From Pollenia angustigena (taxonomy: Eukaryota; Arthropoda; Insecta; Diptera; Polleniidae), in NCBI GenBank assembly GCA_930367215.1, contig OV884057.1, forward strand, positions 107,533,284-107,597,283: a stretch of 64,000 nucleotides of DNA, read 5' to 3'. Made by a program: the position numbers and the translations under genes. The notes beneath the pieces are model-generated. The model worked only from the letters and a program-made list of their open reading frames with translations, ran no database searches and was not told the DNA's origin. Shown here piece by piece: positions 29,661 through 41,099 of this stretch. Within the stretch, counting starts at the first letter, position 1. Every line of letters starts with the position of its first letter.

Positions 29661-30654
29661 GATGACAAAATTTTGTAAAATTAATGAACACATCCTATAA
29701 AGACAATTTTACTGATCAGAACTCAAAAACGTTTTTCTTAATTGGATAAGAATTATAGCTGGTGGAGCTGCTTAAAGTCGACAGTTTTTTAGAAATTCCA
29801 AAAAAAGGTGATTTTGAGAAAAAAAAAAAGACATTTTAGAATTGAAGTGTCAGAAATATTGCAATGTGATCACCACTTTTTTGGTATTGTTTTAAAGGTA
29901 TATTTATTGTTTATTAAAAAAAGTAAGAAAATATCCACCAGATACCCTACTTTTTGGGCAGTTGCCGTTTTTCAGACACCCTTTATTTCGGTACTTTTTA
30001 CAAATAAAATAGAGAATATCTAAAAATGGGCAAAAATGGTCACGCCCATATTTTGTTAGCATATTTACTACACAGTACTTTAAATAATTTAGCTAAATTG
30101 GGCCACAAAAAATGACTTGTTTTCTTGAAATTAGAAGAAAGATGTTACAATCTTATAGACAGCGTTGCCACAGCCAATATATTTTTGCAACCAAAATTAA
30201 AAAAAAATTGCCAAATAAGGAAAAAAGCTACCAAAATTTTAATATTTTTTATATTTTATGTTATCTAACAGCACAAAATATGTAAATATAAGTGGAACTG
30301 ACTGATATATTTTGCTGTGCCAATCAGCTAGGCATAATTATTAGAATTTGTATATTTATTTAAATTTAAGAACACATTATGAAAATAGGCAGGTAGTTTT
30401 AAAACTTGGTTTTTATACTAAGTAAAATAAAAACTGCAGTTGTATATAATCCAGTTAATTGTGGCCTAGATTTATGTTTCGCAAATCAGGTAGCTTGAAC
30501 CTTTTAATTTTTGGGTATAAATTAATCTGCAAGTGTGTAATGCAATAAGTTAAAATTTTACTTTGCAAAAGTAGTGATCAGTACCAGAACTCATAATGTA
30601 ATTTCAAAATTCGGAATTGTTCGAGTTATTTAGAAAATCACATAATGAAAATGT
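29661..30654. other. No gene seen
   Basis: AT-rich sequence. The frames present are short and unlike known proteins. No structure stands out. Confidence 0.4.
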
Positions 30655-31310
30655 ATTAATTAAATTTCATGAACTTAAGCCTAATTAAAAATATTAAAAA
30701 TTTGGATTAAAAACCATAAATAGTTCAACAAAATAACCACAATACCAATTATTGTTAAAGCTAAGGCACGAGCTCTATGTGTACATTTGTCCTTCAAGTT
30801 GTGCTGACAAAGGTCAACAGAAAAGAGAAAGACAAAATGAAAAAACAAAAAATGTACTTGGACTTCAAGAAAAATTCTTGACAAAGGTACGAAAAAACAG
30901 AAGTAAGGAAAAAACATGTAAAATCAATTAAAATGGATAATCATTCAGGAAAGCAAATTTCGATCTACCAAATGTTAAAATACAATTTGGTTTAAGGATT
31001 GATGTTTGACTATTGACGTCAGCAGTCGTCGATGGCTGCGAGTGTAAGACGGCAAATCCATCTGAGGAGATCGAGTGGTTGCGATCGAAACATGTCATGG
31101 TAGCCTGCCGGCCAGGGTTCGAGCCCCAGCCACGTCAAGAATGAAGGATTATCAATAACAATTTTGATTAATGTTCATGTTGTAAAATTCCTTTCTTCAT
31201 AAAAATAATTTAATGAAAATTAAATTTCATGAACTTAAGCCTAATTAAAAATATTAAAAATTTGGATTAAAAACCATAAATAGTTCAACAAAATAACCAC
31301 AATACCAATA
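30655..31310 (+). mobile_element. Solitary copy of the 561-bp tRNA-like repeat
   Basis: About 1.15 units of the family that makes the array at 58.8-63.5 kb. A block of about 85 bp (AAATTTCATGAACTTAAGCC ... ACCACAATACC) stands at both ends. Flanks AAATGTATTAATT (left) and AAATGTATTTAATT (right) look like a target duplication of about 13 bp. Inside, TCGAGTGGTTGCGATCG (31,071-31,087) and GGTTCGAGCCC (31,116-31,126) resemble the A and B boxes of a class II tRNA gene, which favours a SINE-like origin. It stands just upstream of the Transib remnant. Confidence 0.65.
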
Positions 31311-31322
31311 AATGTATTTAAT

Positions 31323-33028
31323 TTGGCTATTGTGGAAAAATTGCACGGTTTACGAGGATACCAGGGAAAGGATGTTAAAAACAAAATTCACTTCGTTTTC
31401 TTGGATATTCGTAGAAAATGGCTTGCCTCAAAACATACGACAAAAACCTTTATGGAAAAGTACTCAGACTGGCTAAATGGAGTAACAACTTTTGAAAACA
31501 TCTAAGAACCGCATACATCTTTGGACAGCAGAAAATGAAGACCTGCTAAAACTATAAACGAGTGTTCGGAGTACACAAAAAAAACGTATACTTCAAAATG
31601 CTACAAAAGATATATCTACATCGAATCTGTCAGAAGCATTATGTCTAAAGTACGTTAAAGATAAAGATAAATCAAAGTCTGATATTACAAAAGCTGTGGA
31701 GCTTGCTAGCCCAGATCAACTGCATTAAAGAAAGTATTCCAACTCCTCCGAATGCATTACCCACAGAAGTTGACCCGCAAGACTTAATGGATCATACATC
31801 TAAACGATTAGTTCAAAGTTTTCCTGAAAAAGAAAGAGCATTACTTCCAGATAGGCTTACATTGATAAGCAAGTGGGGATGTGATGGATCATCTGGTCAA
31901 AGTGCTTACAAACAAACAATATCGACAACTGCCATAACTTTTACAGATGCAAATATGTTTATGGCTTCTATAGTTCCTTTACGACTTAGAAGTGAAATCT
32001 CTGAGCATTGGAAAAATCCTCGCCCATCGTCAGTCCATTTTTGCCGTCCGATATTTTTAAAATATGCAAAGGAGTCTTCAGAAATAATCAAGTCTACAGT
32101 AAATGATATAAAAAAGCAAATTTCCGAACTAAAGCCTTCTGTTATTGAAATGAAGAATGGAAAAAAGGTTTTCATTAATTATCAATTTTGTCATACAATG
32201 ATTGATGGCAAAGTCTTAAATGTAATAACAGATACTTCTTCAACTTTGAAGTGTGCAATTTGCAAAAAGTCACAGAAGGACTTTAATGATTCAAGTGATG
32301 AGCAAACTATGAATATGGAATTTCTCCGTTACATGCCAGAATTAGGTGCATGGAAATTAAAATTAGCGTATACAATTCCGAAGGAAGGAGAAAGTTTTCA
32401 TGAGAATGCAACACCAAAAAAAAAAACTAACTGCTCGAAAAAATATTATACAGAATGAATTTCTAAAGAACCTTGGACTAAAAATAGACTGCCCAAAGCA
32501 GGGATATGTAAATACTAACGATGGTAACATGTCCAGATGGTTTTTTGAAAATGATGAGGTAACAGCCCAAATTACTGGTGTCGACAACCATATTATAAGA
32601 AGGTTGGCAGTTATTCTAAATGTTATAAACTCTAGAGAAATGGTAAATGGCCCAAAGTTTCAGGATTATACATCAAAAACTGCCCAGCTTTTGGCTCAAA
32701 AGTACCCTGAGAAGAAACTTACTCCTACGGTCCATAAGATTTTGGCTCATGGCCAAAATTTAATTGAATATCAATGCTTTTACCAATTGGAGAGTTATCA
32801 GAAGAAGCCCAGGAATGCAAAAACAAAGATTACAAGCACTTTAGATATGCGAATTCTTGCATAATTTCACGGATTAGATAGAATGAGAATCTTTTTAATA
32901 TGTTGGCGGCCTCTTCAGACCCACTGATTTCATCGCGGAGACATGTAAGGTCTGGAAAGGATTTGGAAGAATATAATAATAGCTCCGATATGTTAAGTCT
33001 ATTACAAATCGCTCAAAATGTTAATGAC
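31323..33028 (+). pseudogene. RAG1-like Transib transposase, frameshifted
   Basis: Pieces at 31,323-31,505, about 31,560-31,730, 31,703-32,458 (251 residues), 32,400-32,864 and 32,770-33,028 follow the RAG1/Transib core in order. First catalytic D in KWGCDGSSGQS (codon 31,883). Then HWKNPRPSSVHFCRPIFLKY and the zinc pair C-x2-C in KCAICKK. Second D in TGVDNHIIRRL (codon 32,583). Then KILAHGQNLIEYQ, and the third acidic site in ELSEEAQE near 32,801 in a shifted frame. The tail continues RRHVRSGKDLEEYN and SLLQIAQNVND, where a hAT element interrupts it. Transib transposases are the ancestors of the V(D)J recombinase. All three catalytic residues remain, but at least three frame changes make it inactive. 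Confidence 0.8.
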
Positions 33029-34051
33029 TAGGGACGCGATTTCCATGCAAATGCATGTTTTTTGTCGATAGTCTAAAACCGATGACGACCAATTATCTTT
33101 CCGAATCATTAAATTTGCGTTGAAATGGCATCGATTTGTTTTTGCATATTGTTGCATATTTTGGTGAAAATGCATATTTTTGCATATTTTGGTTTTAAAT
33201 GCATATTTTTGCATATTTTAAAATTTTTGAGTAATATATTTTTTTAAATTTCCATATTATAAAAAAAAGTTCTTCGAAAAATTTACAAATTGTATAAAAA
33301 AAACCCTTCAAAAATTTTTTTTTAAATCAATTTATTTTTTTGAGCTCTGCTTAAAATACAAGATTTCGACAAAAGATCCTTAAATTTTTAACCGATGTAG
33401 CACCTTACATGGTTAAGGCTGCCAATTGTCCTCAAACAATTGATCGAAAACTGTTACATGCTACTTGATTGGCACATGGGTTACACCGAGTTGCAGAGGA
33501 AATCAGAAGCCAATTCGATAATATTGATTTATTGGTTTCATACAGGATTTAATTCACTTAATAGTCAACTCAAATTAATTGATATGGCAGAAAGTAACAT
33601 GAACATGTGAATGGAAAATAGCCCGACAAATTAAAAAAAAAAATCCAAAAACTGTTGCAAATAAAAATGGAGGATTTCAAAAAATAAATCAAATTTCAAA
33701 TATTTTTGATCTAGAATCAAATGTGGGATCTAAATTAGAAAATTATTATTCTTCAAATGTATTGGCATCCTTGAAGTATGCCTCAACTTCGGTTGACGTT
33801 GGGAGATCATTGTCCATGTAAAAAAGCTTTTTAACAGACAATTTTGAATAACAATAGAATAAAAACAACAATAGAATTTTTTATTTTGTTTTGTTTTAAA
33901 TAAAATAAAAAAAAAAACAAACCGTTTTTTTATGAAAATGGTCAAGTTCTTAGTGCATATTTTTTATTTTTTTAATGCATATTTTTTAATTTTAAGTGCA
34001 TGTTTTATGCGCATATTTTCGATTTTTTAGTGCATGAAAATCTCATCCCTA
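33029..34051. mobile_element. hAT element, 1,023 bp, inside the Transib gene
   Basis: Ends TAGGGACGCGATTTCCATGC (left) and, reversed, TAGGGATGAGATTTTCATGC (right), with an exact 8-bp duplication TTAATGAC at 33,021-33,028 and 34,052-34,059. Subterminal TGCATATTTTTGCATATTTT repeats lie near both ends. Around 33,395-33,540 transposase words are readable (APYMVKAANC, LHRVAEEIRSQFDNIDLL), so it is an internally deleted autonomous hAT and not a pure MITE. Confidence 0.88.
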
Positions 34052-34059
34052 TTAATGAC

Positions 34060-34309
34060 TATTTTGAAGAAAACTAACTATTAAAAAAATTAACAAAAAT
34101 AACTCAATATCATATTATAATATATCATACTATAAAATAATATTATAAATTAACATTAGTATTAAAAATATTTCAATAATTTTTATCTGTAATATAAATA
34201 AAAAGAGTTATATTAATATAACATGTTATATTAGAGTAGCATTTTTTCTAGACTTCCCTATGAGAATGTCATTTAAAGCACAAAAAGTTGTGTTTTAAAT
34301 GTTTGAGAA
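34060..34309. other. Transib 3' flank
   Basis: The transposase frame resumes right after the hAT insertion for a few codons (DYFEEN) and stops. The rest is AT-rich sequence leading to the heptamer-bearing repeats. Confidence 0.4.
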
Positions 34310-34730
34310 ATTTTAAAAATATCGTTACTTCAAAATATATGATTTTTGCGACAAGAAAGGTTAAAGGTGTCATCGTGTCCAATGCCTTTTACAATAAGGG
34401 AGCACTTATTTTGATCCTAAGAGATTTAAAGATCAAGTATTTTTCCCCATTACAAATTTCTTGGTAACTTCAAAAATTATGATGTTTTCAACAAAAAAAC
34501 CACTGTGCACAGTGCCTCCACAAAGCTATGGCCAATAATGATACTCATTTTAAAGTTATGATGTTTGTAAATAAAACAGTCGAAAGCAGACACTGTGCAC
34601 AGTGCCGCGCCTAACCTATGACCTTGCAAATCATGTATATTAAAGATAAAGAAATTTTTAAATATCTTTATCAGTTCAAAAGTTATGATTTTTGCAACGA
34701 AAAAAGTCAAAAGGCCCCACTGTGCGACGT
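34310..34730. repeat. CACTGTG-bearing repeats, probable Transib end
   Basis: Three or four related units of about 90-127 bp, each with AAAGTTATGATTTTTGC-type sequence followed by the heptamer CACTGTG. At 34,501-34,514 and 34,591-34,604 it is joined tail to tail as CACTGTGCACAGTG. At 34,718-34,724 it is single and followed by CGACG. CACAGTG is the conserved heptamer of Transib ends and of V(D)J signals. Its position downstream of a RAG1-like gene suggests a multiplied terminal region. The opposite end was not found. Confidence 0.5.
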
Positions 34731-34829
34731 TAAGCTTAAAAAAATGAAACGCATCCAATTTATAATGTAAAATATATTCCTTACAGAAGAATAACTATAA
34801 AGGAGCCGCACAAACCCATACTGCTATTT

Positions 34830-35292
34830 ACCCCCTGTTTGCGTAGTATGTGGTGAATTACATGGTACAGTCCAGTGCGATAAGTCTAAAAATGACCCCA
34901 ATGTAAAAAAATGTAGCAACTGTGGCGGCAATCACACTGCCAATTATAGAGGATGCCCTGTATATAATATCGTCAAGCAGTCGGCTGGACCGAAAACTAA
35001 TCTCCCTCAAATGCATGTACCAAATCAAGTTAACACTAATGACATTCAGGCTCCGCAGCCTAGTAATAACAGAACCTCTTATGCTAACGTCCTAAAATCA
35101 AACAATGTGCCAATGCAAAGTGCTTCGTCAAGTAATGATGAAACTCCAGTTTCTAATTAAAGTCGTCTAGAAAAAACCATGGAAACATTAGTGCAAACAG
35201 TAAATAATTTTACAAACACAATGGGTAATATGATGCAGGAGATCCTTAGAATGCAATCAATGTTGTTGCAAGCTGTACTTAACATACCATGA
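34830..35292 (+). pseudogene. Jockey-type LINE ORF1, C-terminal part
   Basis: It reads CVVCGELHGTVQCDKSK and KCSNCGGNHTANYRGCPVY, the CCHC zinc knuckles of the Gag-like nucleic-acid-binding protein. A Ser/Asn-rich linker, an in-frame TAA at about 35,158, and a helical end (LEKTMETLVQTVNNF) follow. Its stop TGA overlaps the ORF2 ATG as ATGA. The 5' part of the element is missing. Confidence 0.75.
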
Positions 35293-36060
35293 ATTGTTTA
35301 AAAATTTGTTTTTGGAACGCAAACGGCATCCGCCTACATAAAAATGAATTAGAATACTTTCTTAAAAATAAACAAATTGATGTCATGATGGTTTCTGAAA
35401 CTCATTTGACCTCAAGAAATACGTTTAATATCAATGGTTATACACTATATGATACCAAGGACCCTCGAGATAGACCTTGTGGAGGTTCTGCCATTTTGAT
35501 AAAAACCCGAATCAAACACTACCTTATGGGTGATCATCGTTAAGATTATAACGCTTAACATACCTTCTGGGGGTCACGACTAATAACACCAAAGGGTCGT
35601 GTTTTGTATAATACAATCTCTAAAATGAATTTAAATGTTGTCGCGAGCGGACAACCAACATATTGGCCTGCTGATCCTCAAAAAATTCCAGATGTCATCG
35701 ATTTCGGCGTGGTTAAAAACATCCCCACAGAAACGATTCACGTTGAAGCTTCGTTAGAATTATTCTCTGATCACACACCTACAATAGTTACTATAACAAA
35801 CACCAATAGAATTGTATCTCCCTCTGGCTACATAGCGACGTCAGCTACACAAATAAATTGGATCTCTCTATTGTCAATTTTGACAGTTATCTTAAACTAG
35901 CTGTTCAACATTCCAGCAAACCCCTCAAAAAAATCAATTATAATAAATATATTTTACATATGTCGAGCGCCTCTTGAATGAAAAAAGGAGAGTGCGAAGA
36001 GAATGGCAATTGCACAGATCCCCTAAACTTAAAAATGAATTAAAAGAGTGTACAAAATTA
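35289..36060 (+). pseudogene. Jockey-type LINE ORF2 endonuclease fragment
   Basis: It starts MNCLKICFWNANGIRLHKNE. The apurinic-type endonuclease shows the metal-binding N of WNANG, the E of VSETHL, and SDHTPTI near its end. A deletion around 35,540 removes the middle of the domain. RRVREWQLHRSPKLKNELKE-type linker words follow to about 36,060, where the element ends without reverse transcriptase. It is related to, but diverged from, the LINE at 42-54 kb. Confidence 0.75.
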
Positions 36061-36764
36061 ATAACGATAGGTTTATAATGACGAGTAATACGACAAGTAC
36101 ATACCTATTAATGTTTTAAAATTTTAGCTATTTCAGCATTCGAAGTTTTGTATTTATATGTCTCCCAAGAGGAATGCTTTCTTAAGGCTAGATTACACTA
36201 CATATTATACTTTGTATTAATACATGTCAAAAATTCAAGTAATATGACAAAGTGTGATAGTGTGAATGTAATGTGTCACGAAAATGACAAGTATTATGAA
36301 AAAAGTTTGACATTCCATACGACTTCATCGTTTTTTGAAAAATTTCTAAACAATAATACTTTTCATTGGATCAGGGTTGCATTTTTTTTCATGCGTGAGT
36401 GTTTATACTTTGCAAATTTAAAAATTCCAATCTATAGTTGTAACAATAATTTTTCTCGTCAAACCAAAACGAAAAAATGGTATTATTGGTACATTCTACG
36501 CACTGCTCCATAATAACTTTCATTATTTTGCTGATGTAGAGTGATGTATTGAAAATTAACAGCCTCACTAAACATGATGGGTGATAGTGATGCTTAAAAA
36601 TTCTATATCACTTAATTTTGTTAGTGGTAGCTTAAAAATACCAATCATCATTAAAGCTGGTAAAAAAGAATGCAAACTAAATTTTTTGCAGTCTTTTTAA
36701 GTGATAGTGCACTGCTGATTTAAATCAATATGAAGTGCACTACCCCCAACTATGATTTAAATCA
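36061..36764. other. No gene seen
   Basis: The 121-codon frame at 36,148-36,513 shows no recognisable domain and an ordinary AT-rich composition. I do not call it. Confidence 0.35.
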
Positions 36765-37914
36765 TAGCTGGGGAATTTCGATTAGAATAAGAAATCATTA
36801 CGATTAGAGAAATAAAATAATCTAATCATTAGAATTGAATTTTGATGAAAATTTTAGATTACTAATTGATTTGATTAGAAATAATCAAAAATCTAATCAC
36901 AATTAGTGACGATTATCATTTCTAATCAAATCTAATCAAAACTAATCCAAAAAATAATTGATTAGATTTCTTGATTATTTTTGATTAGATTTGATTAGAT
37001 CAACTATTTTTAACTATGTTTGTGAAAAGAAAATATTTATTTATCACATTTGTTGCTATATTTACATAATGTAACAGTTTTTGAATATTGCATAAAATTG
37101 CATTATATATTGCCACATACATATATATTTACATACTATTTACATTTATACATACTATACATACAATAAATATAAAGAACGAATTTTACAGAACGTAAAA
37201 AAAAAACAAAAATTCATATTCAGTAAGTTCTGTAAAAAAAAAGAAAATAGGTATATATATTACAATTACGTCGTTTTAAATGTATGCTGATTCTGCTTAT
37301 ATATAATTCACAAAAAATTTACATTAGACTTCATTAATACCAACTTTTCAAAAGAAAAGTCTGACAATGACTTTCGTCTTGGACTATTGATGATGCCTGC
37401 AAATGAGAATAGTCGTTCAACGGCTGCTGACGACGTCAGTGGGGTGTTACACGATAGGAATGCTTCCTTCAAAACATTATATTTGGTCCAAATTTCAGGG
37501 CCGGGATCCGGGTCATTAAAGTTAGCGTAAAACTGATTGCTTTTGGCATTTTTGAACAGGGTGCACCGTATGCAATTTTATGAAATATTCAAAAACATTA
37601 TGTAAATATAGCAACAAATGTGATAAATAAATATTTTCTTTTCACAAAAATAGTTAAAAATAGTTGATCTAAGCAAATCTAATCAAAAATAATCAAGAAA
37701 TCTAATAAATTATTTTTTGGATTAGTTTTGATTAGATTTGATTAGAAATGCTAATCGTCACTAATTGTGATTAGATTTTTGATTATTTCTAATCTAATCA
37801 ATTAGTAATCGTCTAAAATGGCTAATTAATCATAATTAATCAATTTTTCAGCACAATAAAACTTTCTAATCCAATTGCTAATCATTAGGATTTCTAATCA
37901 TTATTCCCAAGCTA
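36765..37914. mobile_element. hAT foldback element with ~330-bp arms
   Basis: Ends TAGCTGGGGAATTTCGATTA (left) and, reversed, TAGCTTGGGAATAATGATTA (right). The arms continue inverted for about 330 bp and are packed with GATTAGA/TCTAATC words. Flanking octamers TTAAATCA and TAAATGCA are only a partial match. The centre carries a transposase remnant on the minus strand. Confidence 0.75.
37325..37560 (-). pseudogene. hAT transposase dimerisation-domain remnant
   Basis: Minus-strand translation contains PLTSSAAVERLFSFAGI, PRRKSLSDFSFEKLVLMK and a preceding NDPDPGPEIW. This is the C-terminal dimerisation region of hAT transposases (S/T-x-A-x-x-ER-x-FS signature). Upstream catalytic parts are absent. 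Confidence 0.75.
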
Positions 37915-38620
37915 TAAATGCATATACATACATATATCTTTAGTAATGTTTTATTGCACATATTAAAATTATAAGAATACCTATATATAGTACTAAAATG
38001 TACACAACAATTCTTCGTTAATAAAGGCGTCTAATATTCGGTGAGAATTATGCACTACCATTTGAACAAAAACATAATATGTATGCGTTCGATACGGCAA
38101 GGCAGATAGTGGAGGTTGTTTTGGACATTACATTTCCTCATATTATTTTATGCATATGCAAATCACAGCAAACAATGTGGTTCTTCAATAATACTATCGT
38201 GTTTATGAAACTTTTGTTTGCAAACTAAAGCTAATATTTAAAGGAAATATAACCTCTATGCTGATAACGAATTGACAGCCAAATGTTTTTCGAACTTTAG
38301 TAGTCTGGGAAACAGCTTGATTACATAAATTATTTAACATTATTAAATTCAAATAAAGACTTCGTGTTTGTTGGGATGACATGATTAACAGTTCTTCTAC
38401 GTATGATTTTTTTTTGTTGAGAATATATTATTTTCGTTTTCGTGAGCACATACAGAAAAACATACAAAACCAATTAAAAAAAATACCAAAACCGGTTTCA
38501 ACGAAAAAAAACATACACAGACGCTGTATGTGGTTTTTTGCTCTCTTCAGTTTTCTGAATGTGAGCACGAAGTTTTTGCTTTCCTTGTTACTTCCCCCTT
38601 TGTCCTAAAAAAGCACAGCA
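37915..38620. other. No gene seen
   Basis: Unassigned AT-rich sequence. The 75-codon frame at 38,381-38,608 lacks any recognisable domain. Confidence 0.35.
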
Positions 38621-40150
38621 TTTTTATACCCTTCACCGAAGGTAAAAGGGTATATATAACTTTGTCATTCCGTTTGTAATTTCTACAATATTGATCCTAC
38701 ACCCTATAAAGTATATATATTCTGGGTCCTTATGAAAAGCGAAGTTCAAATCCGGTTGTCCGTCTGTCTGTTGAAATGGGTTTTCCGAAGCCCCCAGATA
38801 TGATGGGGACTTGGTTAGCGTATCTTTATGTCAGGTATTCTTATTATAACAAATGGCTGAGATATGAGCAAAAAACCACGACTACCTCTAATTTTTTACA
38901 AAAATCCCTTGTGTTTGTTGTATTTTTATTACTTTTTGCTGTATTTCTGGGGAACGGCAATAGCCAAAGTTTCCAAATTAGGTAGACACATTTAGGTTGC
39001 CAATACACAGCATCCTACAAAATGTGGGCGGAATTGGAGAAGTGAGCGTGGTACCTCCCGTACAAAAAAATTAAAAATTGTATTAAAACCAAAATTTTAC
39101 GGCTGCCATATGTCCTATGGATATGACTTAAATACAAAAATATCGGAAATTTTATAATTATCGGGAAAATCGGTTCAGATACAAAAAAGTTATGACCAAA
39201 ATTAAATTTTTTTTAAATACCCACTTTCGGGAACCATAGATCTCCCCGAGTCCAAGCTTTGTAATTCAAGTAAATGGTAAATTTTTTCTTCAACACGTCG
39301 GTATATAAATCTGTCAAATCGGTTAAAAAATGGCTGAGTTATAACCGAAATACTGAATCCCCAAAAATTACTCTTTTTATACCCTTCACCGAAGGTAAAA
39401 GGGTATATATAACTTTGTCATTCCGTTTGTAATTTCTACAATATTGATCCTACACCCTATAAAGTATATATATTCTGGGTCCTTATGAAAAGCGAAGTTC
39501 AAATCCGGTTGTCCGTCTCTTTCCCCCCTTCACATTTGTTTACATATACTAGCATAATGCCCAATATGATTTTCGTTATCAGCCTTCTTTATTATTTCAT
39601 CTATTTAACGAAATTATTTTAACAAATCGAAACTAGGAATTTTTGTGTTTTTTTGGTACTTAAAAACTCCCCAAAAAGATAAAAGAAAACAAACACCCAT
39701 ACTTACATGCCACAAACTGAAATAAGTTTTATGGTTTACAACTTTGCTATTGTGGTGAACAAAAACATCAAAAGTAATTACAACTCAACACAGTGAACAT
39801 TAAACTGGCCATATTTAATTTTAATGATATGCAAACAACGTTCCTTCATGGTTTAGTTGTCTAGGGGGTGTGTTAAGTTAGAAACTGTGAGTTCTCTGGT
39901 TCGAATCTTGTTTTTTTTTTTAAAGAAAAATTTTTTTTTTAATTTTTATTTTTTGTATGTTCTAAGCACGATTAAAAAAAATATTTACCAGTTTTCGCTT
40001 TTTAAATTTAATTTATAATGAAGTTTAAAGTATTATAAATATGTATGTATACATATGTCAGAATTATTTAGTTTTTGTCTAGTTGCTCTGTATTCTGCTC
40101 CCACAATGGTGAAGGGTATATAAGATTCGGCACAGCCGAATATAGCACTC
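38621..40150. mobile_element. Dispersed repeat with TATACCCTTCACC end
   Basis: It begins TTTTTATACCCTTCACCGAA and closes near 40,150 with GAAGGGTATATAAGATTCGG and CACAGCCGAATATAGC, words typical of the termini of a repeat that is abundant in flies. The first ~145 bp recur almost unchanged at 39,374-39,518, so one copy has landed in or duplicated within another. No protein is recognisable. Confidence 0.5.
39845..39918 (+). other. tRNA-like sequence
   Basis: TTTAGTTGTCTAGGGGG resembles an A box and GGTTCGAATC is a perfect B box about 40 bp later, followed by a T-run terminator. The acceptor stem does not pair, so it is a tRNA-derived remnant and not a tRNA gene. Confidence 0.35.
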
Positions 40151-41099
40151 TTACTTGTTGTCAATTTCAAATGTACTAAGTGCAACATCTTTATAAATCT
40201 ATAGTCTTTGCTCAAACTTTGTTTCAATACAGCTAGCATTTGAGTGACCATTTTTTGTAAAATCACCTTGATGAGTATTCTCGATCAGTTTATTTAAAAC
40301 TTGAGCGATTAAAAAAGCATTCTAATAAAGGGTGTTTTTTAGAGTGTCACAACTTTTAGTTGGAATCACTGCTTTATTTGAACACCCATTTAACATGCTT
40401 AGTTTACTTTGAAATTTCATTATTGCATTTGGAGGTAGGAGAATCCACAAGCTTTTGTCGACACGCCATAACATCCACAGATATTCGAGTCTTTTTAGCG
40501 CGAGTAATAAATAAGAATATACGCTCATTTTCTGATTATAAACATTATTTTGTAGGGAGAAATGATACCATACCCGCTGCTCTTCTTAATGAGTCATTTA
40601 CCTCCAAGCAATTGGTAGAGTTCTTTTCAATTGTATACAAAATTTAAACTACTTCGTCTCATTTGGTAGTTAAACAGTAGATTTTGCGAAACTAAACAAC
40701 ATCAAAATACGTTAAAATCGAATAATGAGTTCTAAAACTATCATTTTTCGTCACTTTAAAGAGTTGTTCAGATAACTGTATTAAAATGGGTTACGGTTTA
40801 GACATGTATTAAATTATTGACCAACAATCAGAATGTTTTATTACTTTTTTTTAAGCAATTTTTATTAGCTTGAGTAAAATATCATGATTCGTAATTGTTA
40901 AAGCCGAACTTAAATGATTTTAAGGAGGGCAATTTATATTGGAGCCATGGTGAGCTATGAACCAATCATCCCAAAACTCTGCAGAGTAATTTCTGGTATT
41001 AAAAAACATAAATTTCAATACAGCAGTGAATTTCAGAAGGCTGCTTAAAATGGATCCAAGGTTTATAATGGACCGTATATCACAAAATTGCATAACATT
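40151..41099. other. No clear gene; possible transposon end
   Basis: AAAGGGTGTTTTTTAGAG near 40,326 resembles ends of mariner-related elements, but no transposase domain is readable in the frames around 40,322-40,647. The rest is unassigned. Confidence 0.3.

Noticed and set aside
36148..36513. 121-residue plus-strand ORF
   Set aside because: No recognisable domain, AT-driven composition and repeat-rich surroundings.
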